Assembly: GCA_029548365.1 (NCBI GenBank)
Contig: JAKPNN010000014.1
Coordinates: forward strand, 1 to 64,000
Length of the DNA: 64,000 nucleotides
DNA from: Chloroflexota bacterium
GTDB lineage: Bacteria; Chloroflexota; Anaerolineae; Anaerolineales; Anaerolineaceae
Direction of reading: 5' to 3'
In this document: piece by piece, positions 33,099-43,235 of the stretch
Layout of the letters: every line of letters starts with the position of its first letter
Numbering within the stretch: position 1 is the first letter of the stretch
The notes under the pieces: generated by a model
Seen by the model: the letters and a program-made list of their open reading frames with translations, nothing else
Told to the model about the DNA's origin: nothing
The model's database searches: none
Translations under genes and position numbers: made by a program

Positions 33099-35965
33099 CA
33101 AGATTCTGGCGCTCATTTCGCTGTTTGATGGTTTTATTTTTTCTCCTGGCAACGCCGGGTGTAATGCCCGCGCAGGCACGGGAAACCTCAAAAGCGGAAG
33201 CATTACTTCAAACCATGAGCGCCGAAGAAAAAGTCAGCCAGCTTTTCCTGGTCACCTTTGAAGGCAATCGGGTTGACGAGGATTCTAAGATATTTCAGTT
33301 GCTTTCGAAGTATCAAATAGGCGGCGTTGTATTGCGCGCTGACAAAAACAATTTTTCAGAAGAAGAGACGACCGCCTCACTACAAGAATTAACGCAGAGT
33401 TTACAGGAAATTGTGTGGGAAGCCTCCTCGCAGGTGGTCGATATCGAAGATACGGGGCACACACAGGGCTTCACTTTTGTTCCCTTATTGATCGGGGTTC
33501 AACAATTGGGTAATGGATACCCGGGCGATCAGATTTTATTTGGCGTGGAGCAACTGCCCTCACACCTGGCAATTGGCGCCAGTTGGGACCTGAGCCTGGC
33601 AAACCAGGTTGGTGAAATTCTGGGCAACCAGTTGAGTTCGTTGGGGATCAATTTATATTTGGGTCCGAATTTAGATGTGCTTGAAACGGTTAATAACGAG
33701 GCAGCCAGCTCGCTGGGGGTCAATGCCTTTGGCGGGAACCCCTTTTGGGTGGGAGAAATGGGAAAAGCCTTCGTCAGCGGTTTGCATACGGGCAGTAATA
33801 ACCGCATGCTGGTTGTGGCTCAGAATTTTCCGGGAACGGGGAATTCTGATCGGACTCCGGACCAGGAAGTCTCGACGGTTCGAAAATCACTGGACCAGTT
33901 GACACAGGTGGAATTGGTGCCGTATTTCTCCGTTACAACGCCACCAGTCGGGTCTGCTGGGCGCGTGGATGGCTTGATGATTTCGCACAACCGCTATCAG
34001 GGCTTTCAGGGGAATATCCGGGCGAGCACCCGGCCGATCAGTTTTGATTCAAATGCGATTCAACAGGTCTTTTCCCTGTCTGAATTTGCCTCCTGGCGTG
34101 AGGAAGGCGGGCTGCTCATCAGCGATAACCTCGGTAGCGGTGCCATCAGGCGTTTCTTTGATCCAAACGATACAAATTTTGATGCTCGGCAGGCGGCGCG
34201 CAATGCTTTCCTGGCGGGTAATGACATCCTTTACATGGATAATTTTATTTCCACAGGTGACCCCGACCCGTATACAACCCTTGTTTCGACGATTGATTCT
34301 TTTGTTCAGAAATACCGCGAAGACTCAGCCTTTGCCAGAAGGGTGGATATCTCAGTGTTACGTATTTTAGAATCAAAAAGCAAAATTAACCCTAACTTTG
34401 TCTTTCCGCGCGTGTCGAATGGTGTTGTTGAAGCATACAGCACAGCCCAGGAAACCACATTTGATGTCGCACAGGCAGCTGTGACCTTGCTCAGTCCCAG
34501 CGCACAAGAACTGGACACGCTTCTCCCTGATCCACCGTTGTGGTACGAACGCGTGATGATTTTTACCGATGTTCGCACGATTTCCAGTTGCGATGGTTGT
34601 CCTTCAACGACAGCGATTGGCACCCATGCACTGGCCAACGCCCTGGTTAATCTTTATGGACCTCAGGCAGGCGGACAAATCCTTCAAAACCGAATCAGCT
34701 CGTATTCTTTCACGCAGCTGACCGAGTTTTTGGATAACCTTGAAACGGATATGGCAGAGCTGATCGGATCAAATCTTCAGTCTGCGAACTGGTTGGTTTT
34801 CAACACTCTCAACATTTCGGAGAATATTCCGTCCTCGGCTGCGTTGCGGCGGATTCTGGCTGAGCGCCCCGAGTTATTATCAGAGAAAAAAGTAATCATT
34901 TTTGCCCTGGATTCACCGATCTATCTGGATGCCACTGAAATTTCTAAGGTCACGGCTTATTATGGTCTGTTTAGCAAAGCGCCTGCTTTTTTGGATGTGG
35001 CTGCACGGGTCTTGATGCAGGAGTACGTCCCGCCAGGAGCACTGCCCGTATCATTGAGTACAGTCGGTTATGATCTGGGTATCGTCACTGCGCCCAATCC
35101 AAACCAGGTGATCCGCCTGGAGCTGGTCATGCCCGTGGAAGCAGAGCAAGCGCCTGCCGCTAGCGTTGAGGCGGAACAGGATGTCGGTGAACCAGGGGTA
35201 GAAGCGGATATTATCTTTGATATAACCCTGACGCCCGCGCCGACGCCGCTGCCGAGCTTTAAGGTGGGCGATTTGATCACCATTCGCACCTCGCCAATTC
35301 TGGACCACAATCAGAACATTGTGCCTGATGGCACCCTGGTACGCTTCGACTTTCGCATCTCAGGCGAGCCTGATATCACCCAGCAGTTCGAAGCCACTAC
35401 CCAGGGTGGTGTGGCGTTTTTTAATTACCGGATTGAATCTGCAGGGGGCATGGATGTTATCGCTTCAAGTGGTATGGCGACCCGGTCAGAGACATTAAAA
35501 ATCAACATTTCTCCCGAGGGAATCATGTCATTTTATGCGTTTACGCCGACGCCATTGGTTTCTCCAACGCCGGAACCCACGCCAACGGCAACGATCACGG
35601 CTACCCTGCAGCCCACTCCCACCAGCACCCCCGAACCCCTACCCGCCAGCTATCCATCCCTGGGCGATTGGGCTTTTGGTGTTCTGGTGATGGGAATTGG
35701 TGGCGCCCTGGCATTTATGATCGGCTTGTTGTGGTGGGGTTCATCACGTTGGGGCTTGCGCTCTGCTTTATGCGCGCTGATCGGCGGCCTGGGTGCTTAC
35801 ACCTATCTCAACCTGGGTATCAGTGGCGTTAAAGATTGGATCCAGCAATCCGGGACCCTGTATGTGATTGAGATTGTGGTTGTGGGGTTATTAATCGGGT
35901 GGATCGCGGCTTTGATCTGGTGGATGAGGACTGAGGGGCGCTACCCAAAGCGAAATCGCCGCTAA
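33095..35965 (+). CDS. GH3-like surface protein with C-terminal membrane helices
   Basis: 956 residues, GTG start overlapping the GDPD stop. There is an N-terminal signal (about 1-30). The GH3 N-domain (about 35-370) has MSAEEKVSQLFLVTFEG and IGGVVLRADKNN. The usual KHFPGHG motif reads QNFPGTG, and its downstream His is missing. LISDNLGSGA keeps the Asp equivalent to the nucleophile. A domain at about 420-650 may be the second GH3 domain. An Ig-like part (about 720-810), a Thr/Pro-rich linker and three membrane helices follow. It would be anchored on the outer face, perhaps binding rather than cleaving wall sugars. Confidence 0.82.
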   Translation: MTRFWRSFRCLMVLFFLLATPGVMPAQARETSKAEALLQTMSAEEKVSQLFLVTFEGNRVDEDSKIFQLLSKYQIGGVVLRADKNNFSEEETTASLQELTQSLQEIVWEASSQVVDIEDTGHTQGFTFVPLLIGVQQLGNGYPGDQILFGVEQLPSHLAIGASWDLSLANQVGEILGNQLSSLGINLYLGPNLDVLETVNNEAASSLGVNAFGGNPFWVGEMGKAFVSGLHTGSNNRMLVVAQNFPGTGNSDRTPDQEVSTVRKSLDQLTQVELVPYFSVTTPPVGSAGRVDGLMISHNRYQGFQGNIRASTRPISFDSNAIQQVFSLSEFASWREEGGLLISDNLGSGAIRRFFDPNDTNFDARQAARNAFLAGNDILYMDNFISTGDPDPYTTLVSTIDSFVQKYREDSAFARRVDISVLRILESKSKINPNFVFPRVSNGVVEAYSTAQETTFDVAQAAVTLLSPSAQELDTLLPDPPLWYERVMIFTDVRTISSCDGCPSTTAIGTHALANALVNLYGPQAGGQILQNRISSYSFTQLTEFLDNLETDMAELIGSNLQSANWLVFNTLNISENIPSSAALRRILAERPELLSEKKVIIFALDSPIYLDATEISKVTAYYGLFSKAPAFLDVAARVLMQEYVPPGALPVSLSTVGYDLGIVTAPNPNQVIRLELVMPVEAEQAPAASVEAEQDVGEPGVEADIIFDITLTPAPTPLPSFKVGDLITIRTSPILDHNQNIVPDGTLVRFDFRISGEPDITQQFEATTQGGVAFFNYRIESAGGMDVIASSGMATRSETLKINISPEGIMSFYAFTPTPLVSPTPEPTPTATITATLQPTPTSTPEPLPASYPSLGDWAFGVLVMGIGGALAFMIGLLWWGSSRWGLRSALCALIGGLGAYTYLNLGISGVKDWIQQSGTLYVIEIVVVGLLIGWIAALIWWMRTEGRYPKRNRR

Positions 35966-36016
35966 ACCTTGGCATGACGAGCTTCTTCTATTGTTGCAGG
36001 AGGGGAGACTTTGACG

Positions 36017-37003
36017 TTAAAAATTCCGGATCAGGGTGAGCAAGAAACTGATCACCATTAAACCTCCCGCCAGGTAAAGCAGGACCATTTCCGGTTTTTG
36101 TACCAGTTTGGGTTGCAGGCGATCACGACGATAGGGTTTGGATGCGGGGGCATCCTCCAAAAACAAGGCTTTGACAAATGCATCAATATCATTTGGGCGA
36201 TCTTCCGGGTGCAATTGCAGTGCCCAATGAATAGCACGTTCGGTGCGTACACTGATATTGGAGTTGATCGTCCTGGAGCGGGGCAGGGCGTCCGGGTTCA
36301 GAAAGCGGTCGCGGACGTTAAGGGGAGGTTCGTTGGTCAGCAAGTGGTAAAGCGTTCCGCCAAAGGCAAAAATATCGCTGCGAGCGTCGGTGTGTCCTGA
36401 ATCACCGCCGTATTGTTCCAGAGGTGTATACAGGGCAGTGCCCTGTCCCTGGAGGATGGTGATGGTTACCTCGCCGGGCGCCAGCATCTTCACCAGGCCA
36501 AAATCAACCAGTTTGAGCAGCCCGTTGGGAGTGAGTTTGAGGTTGCTGGGTTTGATATCGCGGTGCACAATCGGCGGGTCCTGGGTGTGCAGGTATTTGA
36601 GCGCATCAGCGATTTGGCTGGCCCAGTCGAGAACATCTTCTTCGGGTAAAAAGGCTTGTTTTTGTCGGGCTTCAATCATTAACTGGCGCAGGTCTTTGCC
36701 CGGGACATAATCCATCACCAGGTAATCGCGATCGCTTATCGAAAAGAAATCCGACACCTTTGGCAGGTTGGGGTGATCCAGGCGCGCCAAAACCGTTGCT
36801 TCGCGCTGAAATTGATCGCGCGCTTCATTGAGCATCGCCTCGGGAAAAGCCAGGTCGTACTCAACCTCTTTAACGGCACACAGGCGGCCTTCCAGGCGTT
36901 GATCTTCAGCCAGGTAGATGCACCCCATTCCGCCCTGGCCGATGATCTGTTTAATCTGATAGCGGTTATGTAATACCGTACCAGCCTTGATTGGGACTGG
37001 CAT
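36017..37003 (-). CDS. Serine/threonine protein kinase
   Basis: 328 residues from ATG 37003, with TGAGG 9 nt upstream. The kinase motifs are complete: IGQGGMGCIYLA (glycine loop), AVKEV (Lys45), VHRDIKPSN, VDFGLV, and DIFAFGGTLYHLL. The catalytic domain is followed by a short basic tail and one membrane helix at the C-terminus, with no extracellular sensor domain. So it is tail-anchored with the kinase in the cytoplasm. Its substrates are unknown. It faces priA divergently across 286 nt. Confidence 0.93.
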   Translation of the reverse strand: MPVPIKAGTVLHNRYQIKQIIGQGGMGCIYLAEDQRLEGRLCAVKEVEYDLAFPEAMLNEARDQFQREATVLARLDHPNLPKVSDFFSISDRDYLVMDYVPGKDLRQLMIEARQKQAFLPEEDVLDWASQIADALKYLHTQDPPIVHRDIKPSNLKLTPNGLLKLVDFGLVKMLAPGEVTITILQGQGTALYTPLEQYGGDSGHTDARSDIFAFGGTLYHLLTNEPPLNVRDRFLNPDALPRSRTINSNISVRTERAIHWALQLHPEDRPNDIDAFVKALFLEDAPASKPYRRDRLQPKLVQKPEMVLLYLAGGLMVISFLLTLIRNF

Positions 37004-37289
37004 CGTCTTAAACCTCAACTGAACACTTCCCGACCCAACGCGTGTGGGTCTTCTCTCCTCATAGTATTACCGGCTTAACTTTCGGCGTTTAGCCGGCTCT
37101 CGCCCATCCAGCGGGGCAACAACGGGATGCTGGATAAGCGCATTCAATGGGTATTTTACCCGGAATGAGTTTGAATTGGTAGTACCCATATTGATTAAGC
37201 CCTGGTTAGAAGCGATGTTTGGGCAGGTGATCCGATCACCCTCCTATCCCAAGCGGCAATGGGATCATCATTCAGGGTAAAATTGTGAT

Positions 37290-39806
37290 ATGCAATCCTA
37301 TGTTGAGGTGTTGATCAACCTCCCCAAGATCTCTGGCACATACCATTATCACTTACCCCCTGGTTTGGTGGGTTTGGTTAAGCCCGGGTCACTGGTGATC
37401 GTGCCCTTTGGGGCACAACGGGTTCAAGGGATTATTGTAAAGCATGTTGACGTCCCCGAAGTGGCTGAAACCCGCCCGGTCGAAGACCTGGTGGAAGGTC
37501 TGCCGCCGTTAACACCCACACAGCTTGCACTGGCACACTGGCTGGCGGATGAGACCCTGGCGCCCCTCGGGGCTTGTATTGAGCTGATGCTGCCGCCAGG
37601 TTTAAGTCAGCGCACGGATACCCTGGTGCGCTTGATTGCAGCAGAAGAAATCGACCTCGCAGCCTTTTCACCGCTTGAAAAGCGGCTGTTTCGTTTACTG
37701 CAAAAACGCGGCGACTTGCGCGGTCGGCAGATTGATGCTTCCATCCCGCAGATTGAATGGCGTGGCGTAGCCCGCGGTTTGGTTCGAAAAGGGGTACTAT
37801 CGATGCGCGCCATCCTGCCCGAACCGCGCATCCGTCCCAAAACTGTACGTAAGATTCTGTTGACCAGGGACCCCGCTGACCTCGACCAGGCGGGGCAGTC
37901 CTTCAGTCGAGTTGCACCGGTGCACGCCCGTCGTGAAGCCGTGCTGCGTTTTCTTGCGTCTGAAGCCAAACTGGTGGAATCCAAACAGATCTTTGCCCAA
38001 ACCGGGGCGAACAACTCGGACCTTAAAGCCCTGGAGCGCATGGGTTGGATCGAATTCGTTGAAGACCAGGTCTGGCGCGATCCGTTGGAAGATCTGCCCT
38101 TTATTCCTGCTATGCTGCCTGAACTGACCCATGACCAGGATGCGGCCTGGGAAATCATTCGCTCTGGGCTGGATCAAGCCCAACAGGGGCGAACGCCGCC
38201 GCCTTTTTTGTTGCACGGCGTAACAGGCTCGGGGAAAACCGAACTCTACCTGCGGGCTGTCCGTGAAACCCTGGCAGCGGGCTTTGGTGCCATCATCCTC
38301 GTCCCTGAAATTTCCCTTACGCCCCAGACCGTACAGCGTTTTTCAGCGCGCTTTCCGGGCAAAGTCGGGGTGATTCATTCTCAGCTTTCTGACGGCGAAC
38401 GCTATGACACCTGGCTGCGTGTGCATATGGGAGAATTGCCGGTAATTATTGGACCGCGCAGTGCATTGTTTGTTCCCATGCCGAATATTGGGTTAATTGT
38501 GGTTGATGAGTGCCACCAGGATTCCTACGACCAGCAGGATCGATCCCCCTATTATCGCGGGGTTCCTGCGGCGGTAGCCTGTGCGCGGCTGTCTGGTGCG
38601 CCGATCATCCTGGGATCAGCAACGCCTCAGATCACCCAGTTTTACCAGGCGGTTCACGGTAACTGGCAATATATCGAATTGCCAAAACGGATCCTAGCGC
38701 ACCGTGAATCCATCGAGCGCTATGTCCGCCGTCTTGGAATTGATCTCACATTAACGGCAGGAGAAGGCCAAACCGCGGATTTGGGTCTGCCGCGAGTGAC
38801 CATTGTGGACATGCGCACAGAGCTCAAGGACGGAAACCGCACCATTTTTAGCCGCGATATGCAGCACGCCATTCAGGATGTGCTTTCATCACATCAGCAG
38901 GCGATCTTATTTCTCAATCGGCGCGGCTCCGCCACCTATGTGTTCTGCCGCGAATGCGGCTACGTGGTTAGCTGCCCCAGGGATGACAAGCCGTTGACTT
39001 ACCATCGTTCGAGAGATGGACTGCTGTGCCATACCTGTGGATATCAGCGCCAGGTACCCAAACGCTGCCCGGTCTGCGGCAGCCGACAGATTCGGCAACT
39101 GGGTACAGGGACTGAAAAGCTTGAACAGCAGGTGAAAGAATTCTTCCCAGGCGCCCGCACCCTGCGCTGGGATGCTGAAACCACCCAGACCAAAGGCGCC
39201 CATGAGCGTATTCTGTCACAGTTTACCCATCAAAAGGCAGATATTCTCATCGGCACACAGATGCTGGCAAAGGGACTGGATTTGCCCCTGGTAACGCTGG
39301 TGGGGGTCATTTTAGCTGAGGTGGGGCTGAACTTGCCCGATTACCTTTCCACTGAACGCACCTTTCAGCTTCTGACCCAGGTCGCCGGGCGCGCCGGGCG
39401 CAGCCCTTTGGGTGGGCGGGTGATTATCCAGACCTATCAGCCAGAGCATTACGCCATCCAAACCGCGGCAAAACATGATTACGCCGCGTTCTATCAGCAG
39501 GAAATTGACTACAGGCGCCAGTTACGTTACCCACCGTTTACACGCCTGGTCAGATTGGAATACCGCCACCAGGACCCCCATATTGCAGAGGAAGCCGCCC
39601 TTTCGCTGGCGGGGAAACTGCAGGGATGGATTGCCGAAGACGGCCAGCCTGTTTCGCTGATCGGACCGGTGCCCTGTTTCTTCACGCGGCTGCATGGGCG
39701 CTACCGCTGGCAGATCATCCTGCGCGGCCCTGATCCTAAGGAGCTCTTGCGAAACCGGCAGCCTGCGGATTGGATGATTGAGGTCGACCCGCCCAGCTTG
39801 TTGTAA
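37290..39806 (+). CDS. priA: Primosomal protein N', replication restart helicase PriA
   Basis: 838 residues. The DNA-binding N-terminal domain is followed by helicase motif I GVTGSGKTELYL (about 309), motif II VDECHQ (about 405), and the zinc-binding segment from about 551 (C-x-x-C pairs CRECGYVVSC, CHTCGYQ and CPVCGS). GTEKLEQQVKEFFP and the helicase C-lobe follow. PriA reloads the replisome at stalled forks. TAAAAT lies 6 nt before ATG and no Shine-Dalgarno is seen, suggesting a leaderless mRNA. Confidence 0.97.
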   Translation: MQSYVEVLINLPKISGTYHYHLPPGLVGLVKPGSLVIVPFGAQRVQGIIVKHVDVPEVAETRPVEDLVEGLPPLTPTQLALAHWLADETLAPLGACIELMLPPGLSQRTDTLVRLIAAEEIDLAAFSPLEKRLFRLLQKRGDLRGRQIDASIPQIEWRGVARGLVRKGVLSMRAILPEPRIRPKTVRKILLTRDPADLDQAGQSFSRVAPVHARREAVLRFLASEAKLVESKQIFAQTGANNSDLKALERMGWIEFVEDQVWRDPLEDLPFIPAMLPELTHDQDAAWEIIRSGLDQAQQGRTPPPFLLHGVTGSGKTELYLRAVRETLAAGFGAIILVPEISLTPQTVQRFSARFPGKVGVIHSQLSDGERYDTWLRVHMGELPVIIGPRSALFVPMPNIGLIVVDECHQDSYDQQDRSPYYRGVPAAVACARLSGAPIILGSATPQITQFYQAVHGNWQYIELPKRILAHRESIERYVRRLGIDLTLTAGEGQTADLGLPRVTIVDMRTELKDGNRTIFSRDMQHAIQDVLSSHQQAILFLNRRGSATYVFCRECGYVVSCPRDDKPLTYHRSRDGLLCHTCGYQRQVPKRCPVCGSRQIRQLGTGTEKLEQQVKEFFPGARTLRWDAETTQTKGAHERILSQFTHQKADILIGTQMLAKGLDLPLVTLVGVILAEVGLNLPDYLSTERTFQLLTQVAGRAGRSPLGGRVIIQTYQPEHYAIQTAAKHDYAAFYQQEIDYRRQLRYPPFTRLVRLEYRHQDPHIAEEAALSLAGKLQGWIAEDGQPVSLIGPVPCFFTRLHGRYRWQIILRGPDPKELLRNRQPADWMIEVDPPSLL

Positions 39807-39896
39807 AGTCGCAATCGGTAATAAATCAGGTTACAGCATTGACGACCTCACGTTATAATAGAATTGATTTTATGAGTCGTTGGCAGGAGCAAGGTT

Positions 39897-40790
39897 GTGC
39901 AGCATCTGAGGTATGCATTTCGTTTCATTAATGCTTGTTTCGCACTGACGCTGAAACATCGTCGGCTGCGAAGCCCATTTTTCCACCTGTGGATGGGTGG
40001 GATTGCGCTGATCATCCTGTGGTTGGTCGCGTTGTTGATCGTGGTTGCGTTTATCGGCACCCGACCGCTTGGATTGGTGTTGATTGGCCTGTTGATCAGC
40101 TTGCTTTTATTTTGTTTACTGGCCTGGGGAGAGATCACCGCATTAGAGACCTGCCTGATCTTTGACGATTTGACCTGGATGGACCAGGATTTGCCGGGCC
40201 CGTCGCAAGGGAAACAGGACTATGCTCGCTGGTACGAGGTCCTCTTGTGGGTCTTGCTCCAGCCGGGCTTTTGGATTATTCGCCTGTTTAACCAGGCTTT
40301 CCGCCCTGAACACGTAGAAAAATCGGACTGGCTGTCAGCAGCATACCTGATGCTGCCGGTAATTACCCTGGAATCCTTCAGCTTGAGGGAAGGGATTGAC
40401 CGCATTAAACAACTGGTCGCGAATCGCTTAATCCGTTTTCACCCTGACCTGGTCGCCGTTCGCCCGCTGTCGACGGTGGTGCAGGGGCTGTTAATCCTGC
40501 TGGGCGCAGGAGTTGGCTTATGGGTTGGGTTAAAGATCGCTGATTTTAAAACAGCCAGGCTTCTCAGCCGATTAATTGTGGTTGCAGTAGGAACTTTGAT
40601 CGCCGGGGTTCTAACGTTATTGGGGACGAGCTTTAGCAGTTTTAATCGAGCTTGTTATTACACCACGCTCTATCAATGGATTTTGAGTGTGGAAAATGCT
40701 CGTATGATGGGCGACCCCGCTCACAGCGCACCGCCAGAGATCTTAAGCCAGGTGATGAAAATGAAAAGTCCAGACCCGAAAGAAAAATAA
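39897..40790 (+). CDS. Polytopic membrane protein of unknown function
   Basis: 297 residues, GTG start with AGGAG 6 nt upstream. About five or six membrane helices: two near the N-terminus (about 30-85), others around 115-130 and 145-160, and two near 195-250. The C-terminus is cytoplasmic and charged. No motif recognised. A TATAAT at 39854 may be its -10. The phosphoribosyltransferase gene starts 2 nt after its stop, so they share a transcript. Confidence 0.75.
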   Translation: MQHLRYAFRFINACFALTLKHRRLRSPFFHLWMGGIALIILWLVALLIVVAFIGTRPLGLVLIGLLISLLLFCLLAWGEITALETCLIFDDLTWMDQDLPGPSQGKQDYARWYEVLLWVLLQPGFWIIRLFNQAFRPEHVEKSDWLSAAYLMLPVITLESFSLREGIDRIKQLVANRLIRFHPDLVAVRPLSTVVQGLLILLGAGVGLWVGLKIADFKTARLLSRLIVVAVGTLIAGVLTLLGTSFSSFNRACYYTTLYQWILSVENARMMGDPAHSAPPEILSQVMKMKSPDPKEK

Positions 40791-40792
40791 TC

Positions 40793-41299
40793 ATGCCGCA
40801 AAGAAAGGAACTGTATACCTGGAATGATGTTGATCAATTGATTGATCACCTGGTGCCTCAATTTTCGATCACCTTTCACGCGATGATCCTCATCTCTCGA
40901 GGAGGGATTATCCCGGGCGGCTTGCTGGCAGAGGCGATGGATGTTCAAAAAATTTATATCGCATCGGTGGATTTCCCCCTTGAACTTGAGGATTTACGCC
41001 CCTCACGCTTACTGGCCTGGCCAAAATTCCTGATGTTTCCGGAAGAAGAACTGCTGGTTGGCGAACGCATCCTGATTGTGGATGATGTGTGGGGGTCCGG
41101 TCGTACGATCACCTCGGTAAAAAACCGGGTGTCTGCTGCTGGCGGTTTTCCTTACACCTGTGTATTGCATTTCAACCCTTACCGCAACCTGTTTGGCACC
41201 AATCGGCCTGATTTCTTTGCTGCCACCACGGATGCCTTTATTGTTTATCCCTGGGAAATTGATCGCGATCTGAACAACAGCATGCTGCGTGACCTTTAG
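40793..41299 (+). CDS. Phosphoribosyltransferase family protein
   Basis: 168 residues. ILIVDDVWGSGRTITSV is the PRPP-binding loop, and LISRGGIIPGGLLAEAM the pyrophosphate loop of type I phosphoribosyltransferases. The hood region resembles the hypoxanthine/xanthine group, suggesting purine salvage; the base is not certain. I chose ATG 40793, two nt after the previous stop. An earlier in-frame start at 40652 would overlap the membrane-protein gene by 139 nt. Confidence 0.88.
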   Translation: MPQRKELYTWNDVDQLIDHLVPQFSITFHAMILISRGGIIPGGLLAEAMDVQKIYIASVDFPLELEDLRPSRLLAWPKFLMFPEEELLVGERILIVDDVWGSGRTITSVKNRVSAAGGFPYTCVLHFNPYRNLFGTNRPDFFAATTDAFIVYPWEIDRDLNNSMLRDL

Positions 41300-41428
41300 C
41301 TGGAAGAACGGTCTTTTTGCCAGAAATCGAAATAAAAGCAGTTTAATGATCCATAATGTTGAAGCGTTCATTGAAAAATTCATATACAAAATCACCGGGT
41401 TGCTTTGTTCTTATGTGGAGGTTGTCTG

Positions 41429-42856
41429 ATGGATCGAAAAATTCGCTGGTATGACTATATCACCATCAATATCTATTATTTTGCATTGACAGCACGCTCG
41501 CAGACGCTGGCGTTGATCGTCCCGCTAATTTTGGTCAAGTTTGTCGATGAATCCGTTAAAGGCGCCGCCTTGGGCAATATTCGCCTGTGGGGGCTGATGA
41601 CCGCGGTGCTGATCCAGGCGCTGATCGGCATGATCTCCGACCACAGCACGTCTCGCTTCGGGCGGCGGCGGCCGTTTATCTTGATTGGCGCAATTACCGA
41701 AGTGCTGGTGTTTGCCCTCATCGGTGTGATTGCCGCCACCATGGAGGGGATGACGGGTTACTGGGTCCTGTTCGCTGCTTATATCCTGTCGATGCTGTCT
41801 GCCAATACCGGGCACGGCGCTTTGCAGGGCTTGATCCCAGATATCGTCCCACAGGAAAAGCACGGCATCTTCTCCGGTGTAAAGGCGGTGTTTGAGCTGC
41901 CGGCGCCGATGATTTTTGTTTCCTTTGTGATCACCAAACAGGTCGGTAATGAAAATTACTGGCCTGCGATCATCACCCTCAGCGCTGTGGTGCTGGTATG
42001 CGCCGCGCTGACCATGTTTGCGCCGGAAAAACCGGTCAAACAACCGGTTTCAAAAATGAATTGGGAGCCTGTTGTGCGCCTGGCAGCCATGACGGGCGCC
42101 TTTACGCTTGTCATCCTCGGCTCGGGCGCATTGGTGAACGGGGTTAACAGGCTGGCAGCGGGATTGGCAGAGGCATCAGCGTTGATCGCAACCGCAACAA
42201 TTGCTGTGCTGGGCATGGTTCTTGCGGTCGTGCTCGGCGTGTGGGGCAGCGTGCGCATCAGCCTGGGCAAGCAGAACTCACAGGTGGATAAATCCTTCAC
42301 CTGGTGGGTGATTAACCGCCTGGCGTTCCTGGTCGGCACCACGAACCTTTCGGTGTTCGCGGTTTTTTACCTTCAGGAACGCTTTGCCTCCCTTCAGGGC
42401 GCTTCGATTGAGGGCATGTTTGGGCAGTTGATGCTGTTTGTCGGGCTGGCCATTTTTATCTCCAGCATTCCGGCGGGCTGGCTGAGCGATAAGATCGGCA
42501 AGAAACCGGTGTGCGCGATTTCCGGCGCGCTGGCTTTGCTGGGCACAATTGTGATCATCGTTTCACCCTCCAGTACCATGCTGTACATCGGCGGCGGGTT
42601 GATCGGCCTGGCGACAGGACTGTTTTATTCCGCCAGTTGGGCGCTGGGGACGGGATTGGTCCCCAAACAAGAAGCCGGGCGTTACCTCGGTATTCACAAC
42701 CTGGCTGGGGCGGGCGCGGGCGCCATTGGCGCGTACATCGGCGGCCCCATCGGTGATGGGATTGGCTTCACCGCCCTGATGGGCATCTTCGGGCTGCTGT
42801 TCCTGATTTCAACCCTGGCGTTGTTTGGGATTAAGGAAACGGTGAATGGTGATTAG
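41429..42856 (+). CDS. MFS transporter (GPH/SLC45-like)
   Basis: 475 residues with about 12 membrane helices. MISDHSTSRFGRRRPFILIG is the loop 2-3 motif of sugar-type MFS carriers. The second half has the matching SDKIGKKPVCAISG. It resembles the SLC45/glycoside-pentoside-hexuronide group, so a sugar/proton symporter is likely. ATG 41429 has TGGAGG 8 nt upstream. Just after its stop begins an inverted-repeat-flanked region. Confidence 0.9.
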   Translation: MDRKIRWYDYITINIYYFALTARSQTLALIVPLILVKFVDESVKGAALGNIRLWGLMTAVLIQALIGMISDHSTSRFGRRRPFILIGAITEVLVFALIGVIAATMEGMTGYWVLFAAYILSMLSANTGHGALQGLIPDIVPQEKHGIFSGVKAVFELPAPMIFVSFVITKQVGNENYWPAIITLSAVVLVCAALTMFAPEKPVKQPVSKMNWEPVVRLAAMTGAFTLVILGSGALVNGVNRLAAGLAEASALIATATIAVLGMVLAVVLGVWGSVRISLGKQNSQVDKSFTWWVINRLAFLVGTTNLSVFAVFYLQERFASLQGASIEGMFGQLMLFVGLAIFISSIPAGWLSDKIGKKPVCAISGALALLGTIVIIVSPSSTMLYIGGGLIGLATGLFYSASWALGTGLVPKQEAGRYLGIHNLAGAGAGAIGAYIGGPIGDGIGFTALMGIFGLLFLISTLALFGIKETVNGD

Positions 42857-42858
42857 TG

Positions 42859-42882
42859 ATCCCACTCGCTGCGCTCGGGGAC
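42859..42882. repeat. Left outer arm of a 24-bp inverted repeat
   Basis: It is exactly complementary to 45950-45973 over 24 bp (core CCCACTCGCTGCGCTCGGGG). The two arms enclose 3.1 kb containing the ABC-F gene and a small gene with a LexA-like box. Confidence 0.85.
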
Positions 42883-42918
42883 GATGATGGTGAATTGGGA
42901 ATCAGGAAGTAGGAAAAA

Positions 42919-43145
42919 ATTGTCACTGTGAGCTTGCGAAGCAGTCTCCTATTTTGTAAATGGCGAGCAGTAAGCAGGAATCAGGAAAAAATTGTCACTG
43001 CGAGCTTGCGAAGCAGTCTCCTATTTTGTGAATGGTGAGTGGTGAAAAGCGAATTAGGCAAAATAGCCGATAGTTAACAGCGTTTCAGCTTTTAGCTATC
43101 AGCTACCAGCCACCAGCTACCAGCCCCTTTCAGCTTTGAGCTACC
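42919..43145. repeat. Interspersed repeats before the ABC-F gene
   Basis: Two TGTCACTG(C/T)GAGCTTGCGAAGC units (42919-42950 and 42993-43020) are related to the 90-bp units at the window start. An AGCTACCAGC-rich low-complexity stretch follows (43081-43145). The copy at 42994-43020 is exactly complementary over 27 bp to 45095-45121. Confidence 0.85.
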
Positions 43146-43160
43146 CCACTACCCATCTCC

Positions 43161-43169
43161 TGGTATAAT
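43161..43169 (+). promoter_or_regulatory. Extended -10 promoter of the ABC-F operon
   Basis: TGGTATAAT is an extended -10 (TG-N-TATAAT); no good -35 lies 17 nt upstream. The transcript would start near 43176, giving a leader of about 130 nt before the ABC-F start. Confidence 0.65.
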
Positions 43170-43200
43170 TCACCCCAGTTCTTATGATCAGGAGTTGTGC

Positions 43201-43221
43201 ATGATTCGCATTCGACTGTAA
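43201..43221 (+). CDS. Leader peptide MIRIRL
   Basis: A six-codon frame ATG ATT CGC ATT CGA CTG TAA with its own AGGAG 6 nt upstream, as strong as any Shine-Dalgarno in the window. It contains Arg-Ile-Arg, the +X+ pattern at which macrolide-bound ribosomes stall in ErmDL-type leaders. A terminator hairpin follows before the ABC-F gene. It is therefore likely a regulatory peptide whose stalling controls read-through. Function is inferred from layout. Confidence 0.7.
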   Translation: MIRIRL

Positions 43222-43235
43222 ATTCTTAACGTTTT

